Translations under genes and position numbers: made by a program
Part shown: one piece after another, positions 19,854 through 27,250 of the stretch
Layout: each line of letters begins with the position of its first letter
How positions within the stretch are numbered: the first letter of the stretch is position 1
The notes under the pieces: generated by a model
The model's database searches: none
Told to the model about the DNA's origin: nothing
What the model saw: only the letters and a program-made list of their open reading frames with translations
Assembly: GCA_903922735.1 (NCBI GenBank)
Contig: CAIXUZ010000038.1
Coordinates: 62,001-126,000, forward strand
Direction: 5' to 3'
DNA length: 64,000 nt
Source: an uncultured Verrucomicrobia subdivision 3 bacterium
Lineage (GTDB): Bacteria; Verrucomicrobiota; Verrucomicrobiia; Limisphaerales; UBA11358

Positions 19854-20629
19854 AGCAACGCCTAACAGTTAATGGATGACGCCCTGTGCAGCCTATCCTT
19901 TTTCATGAAGGCGAGGTTGCGCTGGACGTAAAAGCTTGTCCAGCCTATTTGTTTGAGCATGGCATCGGATGATTTGTTTTCAGCAAAGGCGGCAAAAGTG
20001 CCACCGGAAGGTTTGCTGCCCAACCCCAAAGGCCGAACCGGCTTGGGAGCGGTTCATCGCCAATCCCACGCTGCGGGAGCCGTTGCGCGACGGGAAGCCA
20101 AACGCCCGGCTAACTCGCATTTTCAGCCCGTTTTCTCAAGATTATTGGCAAATTTGCGGTATTTAGGGGCAAATCGGGCTTTTTGGGGCGTCTCCAACCT
20201 TAATCGTGTCGCATCACACTAAAGGTTGCACGCCATGCATCAAGGGTTGCAGCCGTCACATTAAGAGTTGCAGGCGTCACATTAAGGATTACAGCCATCA
20301 CACCAAAGGTTGGAGGCATCACGATAATGGTTGTAGGCGTCACATTAAGGGTTGCAGGCGACACGATAAGGGTTGCAGGCGACACGATAAGGGTTGTCGG
20401 AATGCCGTTGCGGTCGTTGTGGCTGCGGTTTTGAGCGGGCACGGTGCCGATTAAAGCGTGATTAGATCATGTTTTAGCTTGACAAGCATCAATAAGCTGG
20501 CAGCATTGCCGAGGCTTCCCACGAATTATGAAATTCGATACGCCGGGACTTAAATACGACATGCCGGTCATTGTCACTTACGATAATCCGGCGGGCTGGC
20601 CACCCACTCAACCACAACCAAATACTACT
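19854..20629. other. Non-coding accessory segment between hypB and the two-gene cassette
   Basis: There is no convincing gene in this segment. It contains a hairpin GCTGGAC/GTCCAGC at 19921-19944, short overlapping reading frames at 19953-20222 without family resemblance, the 21-bp tandem repeat at 20203-20400, and an AT-richer stretch at 20455-20629 that may carry the promoter of the next gene. Coding on either strand through the repeat is a by-product of its 21-bp period. Confidence 0.5.
20203..20400. repeat. 21-bp tandem repeat, about nine copies
   Basis: The unit is close to GGTTGCAGGCGWCACRWTAAG. Copies start at 20203, 20224, 20245, 20266, 20287, 20308, 20329, 20350 and 20371, with a partial tenth at 20392. 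The copies at 20350 and 20371 are identical; outer copies have diverged. Because 21 is a multiple of three, both strands show open frames with heptapeptide repeats (CRRHIKG on plus, PATLNVT on minus). Confidence 0.9.
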
Positions 20630-21001
20630 ATGGCACAAGATCAAAATCGCAGGCTGGATCCGGATAAAATCCAGGAAGACATCGCAGCATTGGAAGCAAT
20701 CCAGGGTATGACGGGCTATGCGCCGGCCAATTCGGCGTATGCTCTGACGGCGTTGACCACCGCGAAAACGGGCATGCAGACGGCACAGGCCACGGAAACC
20801 CAGAAAAAGGGCGAATCGGATGCCGCACGCGACGCGGCCAACACGGCGGAATGGGCGTTTCATAATGCCATGCTCGAAGCCAAGAACCAGGTGAAGGCCC
20901 AGTTCGGCGCGAGTTCCGACCAGGTGCAGGCGCTGGGCTTGAAAAAGAAATCGGAATATAAAAAGGGCGGCGGACGCAAATCCACGACGACGCCGAAGTG
21001 A
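20630..21001 (+). CDS. Small Ala/Lys-rich helical protein of unknown function
   Basis: 123 residues from ATG 20630 (MAQDQNRRLDPDKIQEDI); an in-frame ATG at 20528 is possible but gives a poor N-terminus. The protein looks almost fully helical: PANSAYALTALTTAKTGMQ, a Glu/Ala/Asp-rich middle and a helix ending QVKAQFGASSDQVQALGL. It closes with a basic tail (KKKSEYKKGGGRKS). I recall similar small proteins with a KKKSE tail as frequent orphans in Planctomycetes and Verrucomicrobiota, without known function. No signal peptide. It is followed after 87 bp, containing an inverted repeat, by another unknown gene, and the pair looks like a unit. Confidence 0.65.
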   Translation: MAQDQNRRLDPDKIQEDIAALEAIQGMTGYAPANSAYALTALTTAKTGMQTAQATETQKKGESDAARDAANTAEWAFHNAMLEAKNQVKAQFGASSDQVQALGLKKKSEYKKGGGRKSTTTPK

Positions 21002-21013
21002 TTCCAATCAACC

Positions 21014-21073
21014 GGCAGGGACGCCGCACGGCGGCATCCGGTCGTGGCGGACGTCCAGGCGGTCGTCCCTGCC
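21014..21073. repeat. GGCAGGGACG inverted repeat
   Basis: GGCAGGGACG at 21014-21023 and CGTCCCTGCC at 21064-21073 are exact complements with a GC-rich 40-bp centre. It lies between the two unknown small genes and could form a hairpin in a shared transcript. Confidence 0.7.
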
Positions 21074-21088
21074 AATCAAAAATGAGCT

Positions 21089-21565
21089 ATGGTCTTCGAT
21101 CCCAACAAACCCGCGCCGAATGCGGACATTCTCTCACAGGAATTGCGCGACCAGTTCAACAGCCTCAAGGCGCTGATTGACGCGCAGCAAACTCAAATCA
21201 GTGCGCAGGCGGCGCTGATAGCGGACCAGCAAATCCAGATCGCCGGTTTGCAGGCGCATTTCCCGCTGTCGGTGCCGGAGATCAGCAGCGACCTGAGTTC
21301 CTCCGCCGATGGCAGCATCGACAAAAGCCTGGTGTCCGCCGCGCCGGAGGCGTGGCAATGTGTGGTCACCGTCAGCAGCGGCATCGACCCCAACCAGGAT
21401 TTGTCCAACTGCACGTTGCTCCCCGTGTTGTCCGGCAGCACGGACGGCGGCACAGTTTGGACGAAGCATGGTGGTAATGGCGGGGTGGCCCCGCTGGTGG
21501 CCATGCGTTACCGGGTGGGCGGCCAGTGGAGCCCGTTCTCCGCCTGGGTGATGTCCGAGACCTAG
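21089..21565 (+). CDS. Hypothetical protein with N-terminal coiled coil and beta-rich C-terminus
   Basis: 158 residues. Residues about 12-52 (ELRDQFNSLKALIDAQQT then repeated QxxIxxQ) form a likely coiled coil; about 55-158 is rich in Ser, Thr, Val and Trp and looks beta-structured (CVVTVSSGIDPN, PFSAWVMSET). No signal peptide, no transmembrane segment, no family recognised. The opening PNKPAPNADILSQELRDQF recurs, as I recall, in orphan proteins found beside homologues of the preceding gene. A structural or fibre-like role is conceivable but unproven. It converges on hypA. Confidence 0.6.
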   Translation: MVFDPNKPAPNADILSQELRDQFNSLKALIDAQQTQISAQAALIADQQIQIAGLQAHFPLSVPEISSDLSSSADGSIDKSLVSAAPEAWQCVVTVSSGIDPNQDLSNCTLLPVLSGSTDGGTVWTKHGGNGGVAPLVAMRYRVGGQWSPFSAWVMSET

Positions 21566-21617
21566 GGTGCTGGCGCACGGCCACCATGGCGGATGGCTGC
21601 GTCGTCTCAACCGCGCT

Positions 21618-21959
21618 TCAGGAAATTTCCAGCGAGGCCAGGTCCATTTCCTTGCCGCGCCGTAGGTCGCCGCTGGGCTGGTGGCAGCGCGGACATTCGT
21701 AGTTCAGATTCTTCGCTTCAAATTCCGCCGCGCAAGCCGCACACCAGCAGACGGCGGGGACTTCTTCGATTTCAAACTCTGCGGTCGCCGCGAGCGTGTT
21801 CGTCTTTAAGGCCGCAAACGCGAAGCGCAGGGCTTCCGGCACCACGCCGGAGAGTTTCCCGACGCGCACTTTCAGCCGGTGGATCTGCGTGGCGCCCGCC
21901 GTCCGCGTGTTTTTTTCGGCGAGGGCCAGGGCGGATTCCATGATGCCAAATTCGTGCAT
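21618..21959 (-). CDS. hypA: Hydrogenase nickel incorporation protein HypA
   Basis: 113 residues, full length. HypA binds nickel through its N-terminus (MHEFGIM, His2) and hands it to hydrogenase precursors together with HypB. The structural zinc site is seen as CAAC and CPRC in the last third. It lies 25 bp downstream of the pyrophosphatase gene on the same strand and is separated from hypB by the island at 19319-21617. Assignment is secure; the hydrogenase it serves is not in the window. Confidence 0.92.
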   Translation of the reverse strand: MHEFGIMESALALAEKNTRTAGATQIHRLKVRVGKLSGVVPEALRFAFAALKTNTLAATAEFEIEEVPAVCWCAACAAEFEAKNLNYECPRCHQPSGDLRRGKEMDLASLEIS

Positions 21960-21984
21960 GGTGAAAAAATCCGCGCCGGCCGGT

Positions 21985-23658
21985 TCAACCTTTCACGCCT
22001 TTTTCCTTTTCGCGCAGGCAGTGGGTGAGGTAGGGCAGCAGCTGTTTCTTGCGGGAGACGACATCGCGCAGTTCGTAGATGCCCGGCTCCAGGCGCGGGT
22101 GGTCGATGCGCTTGATGAATTTCTCGTCGCCCACGACCAGCAGCAGCGAGCTTTGCGTGGTGACATCGGTGACCAGCAGGGTGGAGAAATGATAGGCGCG
22201 CAGGGCGCGATAATTTTCCAGCGCGCCGAGAATCTCGTCCTTGCGCTTCCAGAATTGTTCAAAGCCGATCTCCTCGATTTGCGCGACGCTGAACTTGACG
22301 CCGTGTTCGGCGTATTCCTTGCAGTCGGTGGTGATGGCCTGCGGCGCGGACTTGAGCGTGAGCAGTGAGCCGGACGCGAACAGTTTTTCCGTGAACTCGC
22401 GGGCGTTGACGGAGGCGATGCCTTCGAGCTTCTTCAAGATTTCCATGTCGCGCGAGGTCGTCGTCGGCGAGGTCAGGTTCAGCGTATCGGTGACGACGCC
22501 GGCCAGCAGCAGGCCGGCGATGGGGCGCGGCAGTTCCACGCCGTGCCGGAAAAAACAGTCCGCGACAATCGTGCAGGTGGAGCCGACCGGCTCGTTGCGG
22601 AACAAAATCGGCTGTTGCGTCGCCATCGAGCCCAGCCGGTGGTGATCGATGATTTCGATGATTTCCACTTCGTCCGCGCCTTGCACGGCCTGGGAAAGCT
22701 CGTTGTGATCCACCAGGATCAGTTTGCGCGAAACCGTTTTCAGGAAGTCGGTCTTGGACAAGATGCCGACGGTCTGGCCTTCGCTGCCCAGCACGGGAAA
22801 GACGAAGTAGCCGGAGGAGGTGGCCTCGTCGCGCACGGCGGTGAGCGGGGCGTTCTCCCGGAAGCAGAGGAATTCCTCGTTCAGCACATGGCGCACGGCC
22901 ACGGCGGCGCGGCAAAGCGAGGCGGTGGTGGCGGTGTCGTGCGGCGAGGTGATGACGCTGACGTTTTTCTTGCGGGCGGCCTCGATGGTTTTCGGCTCGA
23001 CGGAAATGCCGCCGGTGACGATGAGCACGCGGACGCCTTCGCGGATGGCGACGTTCTGGATGTCCCAGCGGTCGCCGACGATGACGCAGGATTTTTCCGG
23101 CGGAAATTGGTCGAGCCGCGCGGCGAAGGATTCCAAACCCATCGCGCCGATCATCAGAATCAATTCGTCCTCGCGTTCCGCGTCCACGCTCACGACGAGT
23201 TCGCCGTCGAGCGTCCGGGCCAGGCTGCTGAGCGACGACAGCACTTCGCGGGAATTGTGCTGGCCGCCGTGACGGCTGACAGCCGGGAACAGGAATTTGC
23301 TCAACTTGAACAGGGAAAGCAGGCCGCGGCACTTCTGCTCGGCGTCCATCACGGGCAGGATGCGGAGGTTTTTTTCATCCATGAGGCGCAGCGCGTCCGC
23401 AGCCGTCGCTTCGGGGCGCACGCTCAGGATTTTTCGTTGCATCACGTCGGAAATCTTCGGCGAGACATCGGCCACAAACTTGGGCGCGGGCACGCCAAAG
23501 GTGTTCAGCACGAAATCAATCCGGTCGTTCGTGTCGCCGCAGCGCGCGGCGATGGCCTCGGCCATGCCGGTACGGCGCTTGAATTCCGCGTAGCCGATGG
23601 CCGAGCAGATGGCGTCGGTGTCGGGGTTGCGATGGCCGATGACCAGGATTTCACTCAT
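21985..23658 (-). CDS. Putative manganese-dependent inorganic pyrophosphatase with CBS and DRTGG domains
   Basis: 557 residues, the size of the regulated family II pyrophosphatases. The DHH phosphoesterase part begins GHRNPDTDAICSAIGYAEF. It is interrupted by CBS motifs (KILSVRPEATAADALRLMDEKNLRILPV, at about residues 75-105) and a DRTGG-type region (about 190-290), and resumes at LVDHNELSQAV and IDHHRLGS (about 337). The C-terminal DHHA2 domain has HYF-like YHFSTLLVTDV. CBS domains in such enzymes bind adenine nucleotides and control activity. The enzyme splits pyrophosphate to drive biosynthesis. Start ATG at 23658 gives MSEILVIGH, as expected. Confidence 0.88.
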   Translation of the reverse strand: MSEILVIGHRNPDTDAICSAIGYAEFKRRTGMAEAIAARCGDTNDRIDFVLNTFGVPAPKFVADVSPKISDVMQRKILSVRPEATAADALRLMDEKNLRILPVMDAEQKCRGLLSLFKLSKFLFPAVSRHGGQHNSREVLSSLSSLARTLDGELVVSVDAEREDELILMIGAMGLESFAARLDQFPPEKSCVIVGDRWDIQNVAIREGVRVLIVTGGISVEPKTIEAARKKNVSVITSPHDTATTASLCRAAVAVRHVLNEEFLCFRENAPLTAVRDEATSSGYFVFPVLGSEGQTVGILSKTDFLKTVSRKLILVDHNELSQAVQGADEVEIIEIIDHHRLGSMATQQPILFRNEPVGSTCTIVADCFFRHGVELPRPIAGLLLAGVVTDTLNLTSPTTTSRDMEILKKLEGIASVNAREFTEKLFASGSLLTLKSAPQAITTDCKEYAEHGVKFSVAQIEEIGFEQFWKRKDEILGALENYRALRAYHFSTLLVTDVTTQSSLLLVVGDEKFIKRIDHPRLEPGIYELRDVVSRKKQLLPYLTHCLREKEKGVKG

Positions 23659-23714
23659 GCAATATTAGGCCAAAGACTAGCCTGAATTATCAAAGGCAGC
23701 AAGCCGAAGGCGGG

Positions 23715-23786
23715 GTGGTGTCCCAACTTGATGAAGGAGCGCGGGTCTGTGACCCGCAGCCGCTTGATTTTCAAATTGGGATACCC
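23715..23786. repeat. Palindromic repeat element with inverted ends, copy 2
   Basis: The segment begins GGTGGTGTCCCAACTTGA and ends TTTTCAAATTGGGATAC; the ends are inverted repeats. Its single hairpin GCGGGTC-TGT-GACCCGC (23741-23757) corresponds to GCGGCTC-TGT-GAGCCGC of copy 1, with the C-G pair changed to G-C on both sides. It lies in the divergent gap between the pyrophosphatase and the GrpE-like gene. Confidence 0.7.
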
Positions 23787-23839
23787 CCAACCATGCCGGT
23801 GGCTTGCGCTCCGGTGATATTTTTCGGACACTTTGCGCT

Positions 23840-24730
23840 ATGAACGATGTCTCCGATTGGAAAATTCCCAAATGGCCGTTTTTAACCGCCAACGTCGCCT
23901 TGCTCGCTGCCGCCGGCGCCGTGATCTGGCGCGCCGCGCATCCGATTTCGCCGGCCGAAATGTATCTTGCCGTCGGCTGTGTCGCTTTCGGCGCTTTGCT
24001 CGGGTGCCTGCCGTTCATTCTCGAATATCGCGCGGTGAAAAAACTGGTTGAAGTCAATGCCATCACGACCGTGGCGGAGCAATTGCAGGATTTGAAGAAG
24101 TATTCCGCGCAAATCACCCTCGCCACCGACCAATGGGCGCAGGTGCAGGATACCACCAAGGGCAATTCCGAAAAGACCGTGGTTGCGGCCAGGGAAATCG
24201 CCGAGCGCATGGCGAACGAGATCCGCGAGTTCAATGAATTTCAGGTGAAGTTAAACGACACCGAAAAAGGTGCGCTCCGGCTGGAAGTCGAAAAGCTTCG
24301 CCGCTCCGAGGGCGAATGGCTGCAGGTCGTCGTGCGTATCCTGGATCATATTTTTGCGCTGCACAATGCCGCCGCCCGTTCCGGTCAGCCGGAGCTCGCC
24401 GAGAACATCGGCCAGTTTCAAAATGCCTGCCGCGATGCCGCCCGCCGGGTCGGGGTCACGCCGTTCAGCGCCGCCCCGGAGGAAAAATTCGACGCCCAGA
24501 AACATCGTGCGCATGGCGTGGAAAATCCGTCCGCCGAGGCCGTCGTCGCGGAAACGCTGGCGCCCGGGCTCACGTTTCAGGGCCGGCTCATTCGCCCCGC
24601 ATTGGTGCGGTTGCAGGAAGCGGTTTCATCAACGCCCGCGCCGGCACCGGCGGCCGAAGCTGCGCCGGAAACTCCTTCTGAAAAGCCTGATGCCGTCGCG
24701 TCCGCCGAGCTCACGCTTGAGCCGGATTGA
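23840..24730 (+). CDS. Membrane-anchored GrpE-like protein
   Basis: 296 residues from ATG 23840. Two hydrophobic segments lie at about residues 12-30 and 42-60, followed by a long helical coiled-coil region (about 80-155). The part after that resembles the GrpE head: LDHIFALHNAAARSG, NIGQFQNACRDAARRVGVTPF, EKFDAQKHRAHG, AETLAPGLTFQGRLIRPALVRL. This is the order in nucleotide exchange factors of DnaK (GVEPI, FDPxxHEA, GYxxxxRxLRPAxV). A Pro/Ala/Glu-rich tail ends the protein. No dnaK or dnaJ is nearby. It could tether an Hsp70 to the membrane; this is an inference. Confidence 0.6.
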   Translation: MNDVSDWKIPKWPFLTANVALLAAAGAVIWRAAHPISPAEMYLAVGCVAFGALLGCLPFILEYRAVKKLVEVNAITTVAEQLQDLKKYSAQITLATDQWAQVQDTTKGNSEKTVVAAREIAERMANEIREFNEFQVKLNDTEKGALRLEVEKLRRSEGEWLQVVVRILDHIFALHNAAARSGQPELAENIGQFQNACRDAARRVGVTPFSAAPEEKFDAQKHRAHGVENPSAEAVVAETLAPGLTFQGRLIRPALVRLQEAVSSTPAPAPAAEAAPETPSEKPDAVASAELTLEPD

Positions 24731-24798
24731 TTTCCTCTAGCGGCTGGTTTTTAAAGTTTCAGGTTTTCAAAGGTGCAGAATTCACCTAAAACATTTGC

Positions 24799-25509
24799 AT
24801 GTCTGATTCCCTGCGTCTGAAAGACCAGCCGGCGAGCGAGCGCCCCCGCGAGCGGCTCGTGGCCCGCGGGCCGGATGCGTTGACGCACGCGGAATTGATC
24901 GCGATTCTGCTGCGGACCGGCTTGAAGGGCGTCAATGTGGTGCTGGTGGGGCAGACGCTCGTGCAGAAATTCGGCTCGCTGAATGCGCTGGCGCTGGCCT
25001 CGGTGGATGAGCTGCGGAAAGTTCCCGGCATCGGGCGCGACAAGGCGGCGACGCTGGTGGCGGCGTTCGCGCTGGCGCGGCGGATGGAGCAGGAGCGGCG
25101 CGAGGAATCCCCGGTGCTGGATAATCCGGCGACGGTGGTGAATTTCATGCGCGAGTCCAGCCGGCTGAAAAATGTGGAGGCGTTCCAGGTGCTGCTGTTA
25201 AATACCCGGAAGCGGCTGATTCGCGTGGAAGAAATTTCGGAGGGGACGCTGGACACTTTGCTGGTGCATCCGCGTGAGGTTTTCCGCGCGGCCATTGTGG
25301 CGAACGCGGCCGGAATTGTTTTGGTTCATAATCATCCCAGTGGCGATCCGGCGCCGAGCGAGGCGGACATCAAGGTGACGCGGGACTTGATCCGGGCGGG
25401 GCAGCTATTGAAAATCGAGGTGGTGGATCATGTCATCATCGGGTGCGCGACCGCGGGGCGGGCGAAGGATTATGCCTCTTTGCGGGAGCTGGGATATTTT
25501 TATGCGTGA
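24799..25509 (+). CDS. radC: RadC family JAB1/MPN-domain protein
   Basis: 236 residues, full length. An N-terminal helix-hairpin-helix region (LRKVPGIGRDKAATLVAAF) precedes the JAMM metal-binding domain with the signature HNHPSGDPAPSEAD near residues 177-190. The upstream conserved segment is DNPATVVNFMRE. Despite the name, a DNA-repair role for RadC has not been borne out; the JAMM motif suggests a metallo-isopeptidase or nuclease activity, sometimes linked to mobile DNA. Here it appears to be the housekeeping copy. It is followed after 47 bp by a small helical protein gene. Confidence 0.92.
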   Translation: MSDSLRLKDQPASERPRERLVARGPDALTHAELIAILLRTGLKGVNVVLVGQTLVQKFGSLNALALASVDELRKVPGIGRDKAATLVAAFALARRMEQERREESPVLDNPATVVNFMRESSRLKNVEAFQVLLLNTRKRLIRVEEISEGTLDTLLVHPREVFRAAIVANAAGIVLVHNHPSGDPAPSEADIKVTRDLIRAGQLLKIEVVDHVIIGCATAGRAKDYASLRELGYFYA

Positions 25510-25556
25510 CCTCAATAGCCGCTTGCTTTCAAGCCCGCTTGCGCGATGATTTGGGC

Positions 25557-25820
25557 ATGTCAGCCAGTTTCAAAACCAGCGGGCCTGTGACTTTAAGTGA
25601 AGAGCAGATTCTGCTATTGCATCAACGGCTTCGGGAAATGCGCCACGACGTGAATGGCCGGCTGGCGAACATTGTTGCCGCGGCCGAGTTGATGCGGCTG
25701 CGTCCGGAGTCCGCCGCCGAACGGATGAAGTTGTTGCTGGAACAGCCGCACAAGGCGGCGGAAACCCTCTTGCAATTCTCCAATGACTTCGAAAAAGCCT
25801 TCGGCATAGACCGGAAGTAA
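25557..25820 (+). CDS. Small helical protein resembling a stand-alone kinase dimerisation domain
   Basis: 87 residues from ATG 25557. Residues about 15-85 form two helices. The first carries LLLHQRLREMRHDVNGRLANIVAAAELM, whose RHDVNGRLANI resembles the H-box of DHp domains (H-[DE]-x-x-N). The second is EQPHKAAETLLQFSNDFEKAF. There is no ATPase domain, so if the His is phosphorylated it must be by another kinase. It lies 20 bp before an ECF sigma gene. It may be a phosphotransfer protein or a sigma-regulation partner; both are inferences. Confidence 0.5.
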   Translation: MSASFKTSGPVTLSEEQILLLHQRLREMRHDVNGRLANIVAAAELMRLRPESAAERMKLLLEQPHKAAETLLQFSNDFEKAFGIDRK

Positions 25821-25840
25821 GCCCACCTGAAAGACCCCGC

Positions 25841-26416
25841 ATGGAAAGGCCGGAAGCAGAACTCATCGCGGCGGTGTTGCAGGGCGACAGCGCCAGCTTT
25901 GAGCCTCTTGTCCAGAAATATTCCCCGCGTGTGTTTGCGACGGCGCGGCGTTACGCCCGTCGCGATAGCGAGGTGGAGGACATCGCCCAGGAGGTCTGGC
26001 TTAAGGCCTTTGACAAGTTGAAATCGTTCCGCGGCGAAGCGCCGTTCGAGCACTGGCTCATGCGCATGACGGTGCGGGTGTGTTATGACTTCTTGCGCGG
26101 CCACCAGCGGAACCGGGAGGCGTCCTTCAGCGAAATTTCCGAGCCGGAGGAAGACTGGTTGGATCGTTTCGTGGCGGATCCCAGCAGCGCCGCCGAAGAC
26201 GCGGACGCGGCCAGGCTTTTGATTGGCCGGGTGCTGGAAAAACTTTCACCGGAGGCGCGGCTGGTCATCACCTTGTTGGAAATCGAGGATCGTTCGGTGA
26301 AGGAAATCGCCAAAATCACCGGCTGGTCGGTGGCGTTGGTGAAGGTCCGGGCCTTCCGGGCGCGGGGCGAGATGCGGAAGATTCTGGCCCGAATGACGCA
26401 GGAGAAATATTTGTAA
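25841..26416 (+). CDS. ECF-family RNA polymerase sigma factor (sigma-70 family)
   Basis: 191 residues. Region 2 contains FEPLVQKYSPRVFATARRYARRDSEVEDIAQEVWLKAF (DIAQEVWLKAF is the core-binding signature); region 4 contains LSPEARLVITLLEIEDRSVKEIAKITGWSVALVKVRAFRARGEMRK with the helix-turn-helix. There is no region 3, as in ECF (RpoE-like) sigma factors. The following two genes encode a single-pass membrane protein and an exported LTxxQ-like protein, an arrangement known for envelope-stress sigma loci. The preceding 87-residue gene may be part of the same operon. Confidence 0.9.
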   Translation: MERPEAELIAAVLQGDSASFEPLVQKYSPRVFATARRYARRDSEVEDIAQEVWLKAFDKLKSFRGEAPFEHWLMRMTVRVCYDFLRGHQRNREASFSEISEPEEDWLDRFVADPSSAAEDADAARLLIGRVLEKLSPEARLVITLLEIEDRSVKEIAKITGWSVALVKVRAFRARGEMRKILARMTQEKYL

Positions 26417-26455
26417 CCGCCTTTGAAACCAGACCGTCCATCCCGTTAAGAGTGT

Positions 26456-26767
26456 ATGAACCTCGCCGAATTACATGACAAACTGATCGCCGCTGCCCGG
26501 CGCCAAAAGCCGGATGAGCGCGTGCCGTATGCCTTTGAAAAACGGATCACGGCGCTTATCGCCGCGCGCGCTGTGGTTGACCGCTGGGCGGTCTGGTCGA
26601 GCGGATTATGGCGCGCCGCTATTTCCTGCGCGGCGTTGACCCTGGTTTTGGGCGGTGCGCTGATTTACCTGACGGCCACTGCTAATAACAGCAAGGATTT
26701 GTCCCAAGACTTTGAAAACACGCTGCTGGCTTCGGCCGATCAGCCCGATAATTCCTCGATGCCGTGA
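26456..26767 (+). CDS. Single-pass membrane protein, possible anti-sigma partner
   Basis: 103 residues, no family recognised. The first 45 residues are charged and cytoplasmic in character (AELHDKLIAAARRQKPDERVPYAFEKRI), followed by one membrane segment at about 57-77 (AAISCAALTLVLGGALIYLTA) and a short external tail. Position directly after an ECF sigma gene (39 bp) and size suggest a truncated or atypical anti-sigma factor, but the zinc-binding HxxxCxxC of ZAS proteins is absent. The stop overlaps the GTG start of the next gene. Confidence 0.55.
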   Translation: MNLAELHDKLIAAARRQKPDERVPYAFEKRITALIAARAVVDRWAVWSSGLWRAAISCAALTLVLGGALIYLTATANNSKDLSQDFENTLLASADQPDNSSMP

Positions 26768-27246
26768 ACAACTGGAAGGTCATTTTTTCGACCGTGGTCA
26801 TCTTTGGCGCGGGAGTGGTTACCGGGGGGCTGTTGGTAAATTATGTTCATCACCCCCACCTGAAGTCGCAACGCGCAAAAACCTCCGCCCCCGTCGAGGC
26901 GCGTTCGCCGGGCACCAACTCAACGGCTCGTTCAGCGACTAATACCAAGCTTCGTGCGCCGGAGCTTTTGAGCAAACAATTTTTGCAGCAGCTCGATGAG
27001 GCGTTGCATCTGACCCCGGAACAGCGGGAAGCGGTTCAAAAAATTATCAGTGAGCGGCAGAACCAGATTCGCCGGGTCGTTCAGGATTCGCGCCGGGAAA
27101 TTCGCGAAGTGCTGTCCCCGGATCAGCTCAAACCATTTGACGAGTTATTAAAGCAGCAGACTCAGCCCCGGCGGCCGGGATCCGTCACGAATTCCCCGGT
27201 CCTGCCGCTCACCAGCGCGCCGGCAGTTTTCACCAACGCTCCGTAG
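26764..27246 (+). CDS. Exported LTxxQ/Spy-like periplasmic stress protein
   Basis: 160 residues. The GTG at 26764 overlaps the preceding stop by four bases and gives a signal-anchor NWKVIFSTVVIFGAGVVTGGLLVNYV. The central region contains LHLTPEQREAVQKIISERQNQIRRVV and REIREVLSPDQLKPFDELL, the helical pattern of the CpxP/Spy/periplasmic heavy-metal-sensor group (LTPEQ). The C-terminus is Pro/Ser-rich. In this setting it would sense or buffer envelope stress and feed into the ECF sigma factor; this is inference from context. Confidence 0.65.
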   Translation: MNNWKVIFSTVVIFGAGVVTGGLLVNYVHHPHLKSQRAKTSAPVEARSPGTNSTARSATNTKLRAPELLSKQFLQQLDEALHLTPEQREAVQKIISERQNQIRRVVQDSRREIREVLSPDQLKPFDELLKQQTQPRRPGSVTNSPVLPLTSAPAVFTNAP

Positions 27247-27250
27247 CGTT

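Noticed and set aside
19953..20222. 89- and 65-residue frames with PNPK motif, considered as an integrase remnant
   Set aside because: The similarity to integrase N-termini rests on four residues; frames disagree and no catalytic residue is present.
20200..20454. Heptad-repeat protein genes on either strand
   Set aside because: Both frames are open because the tandem unit is 21 bp. There is no clear choice of strand, start or conserved flank, so they are treated as a repeat.
22543..23685. 380-residue plus-strand frame opposite the pyrophosphatase
   Set aside because: Antisense to a clear DHH/CBS/DRTGG protein; Gly/Asp/His-rich with no motif.
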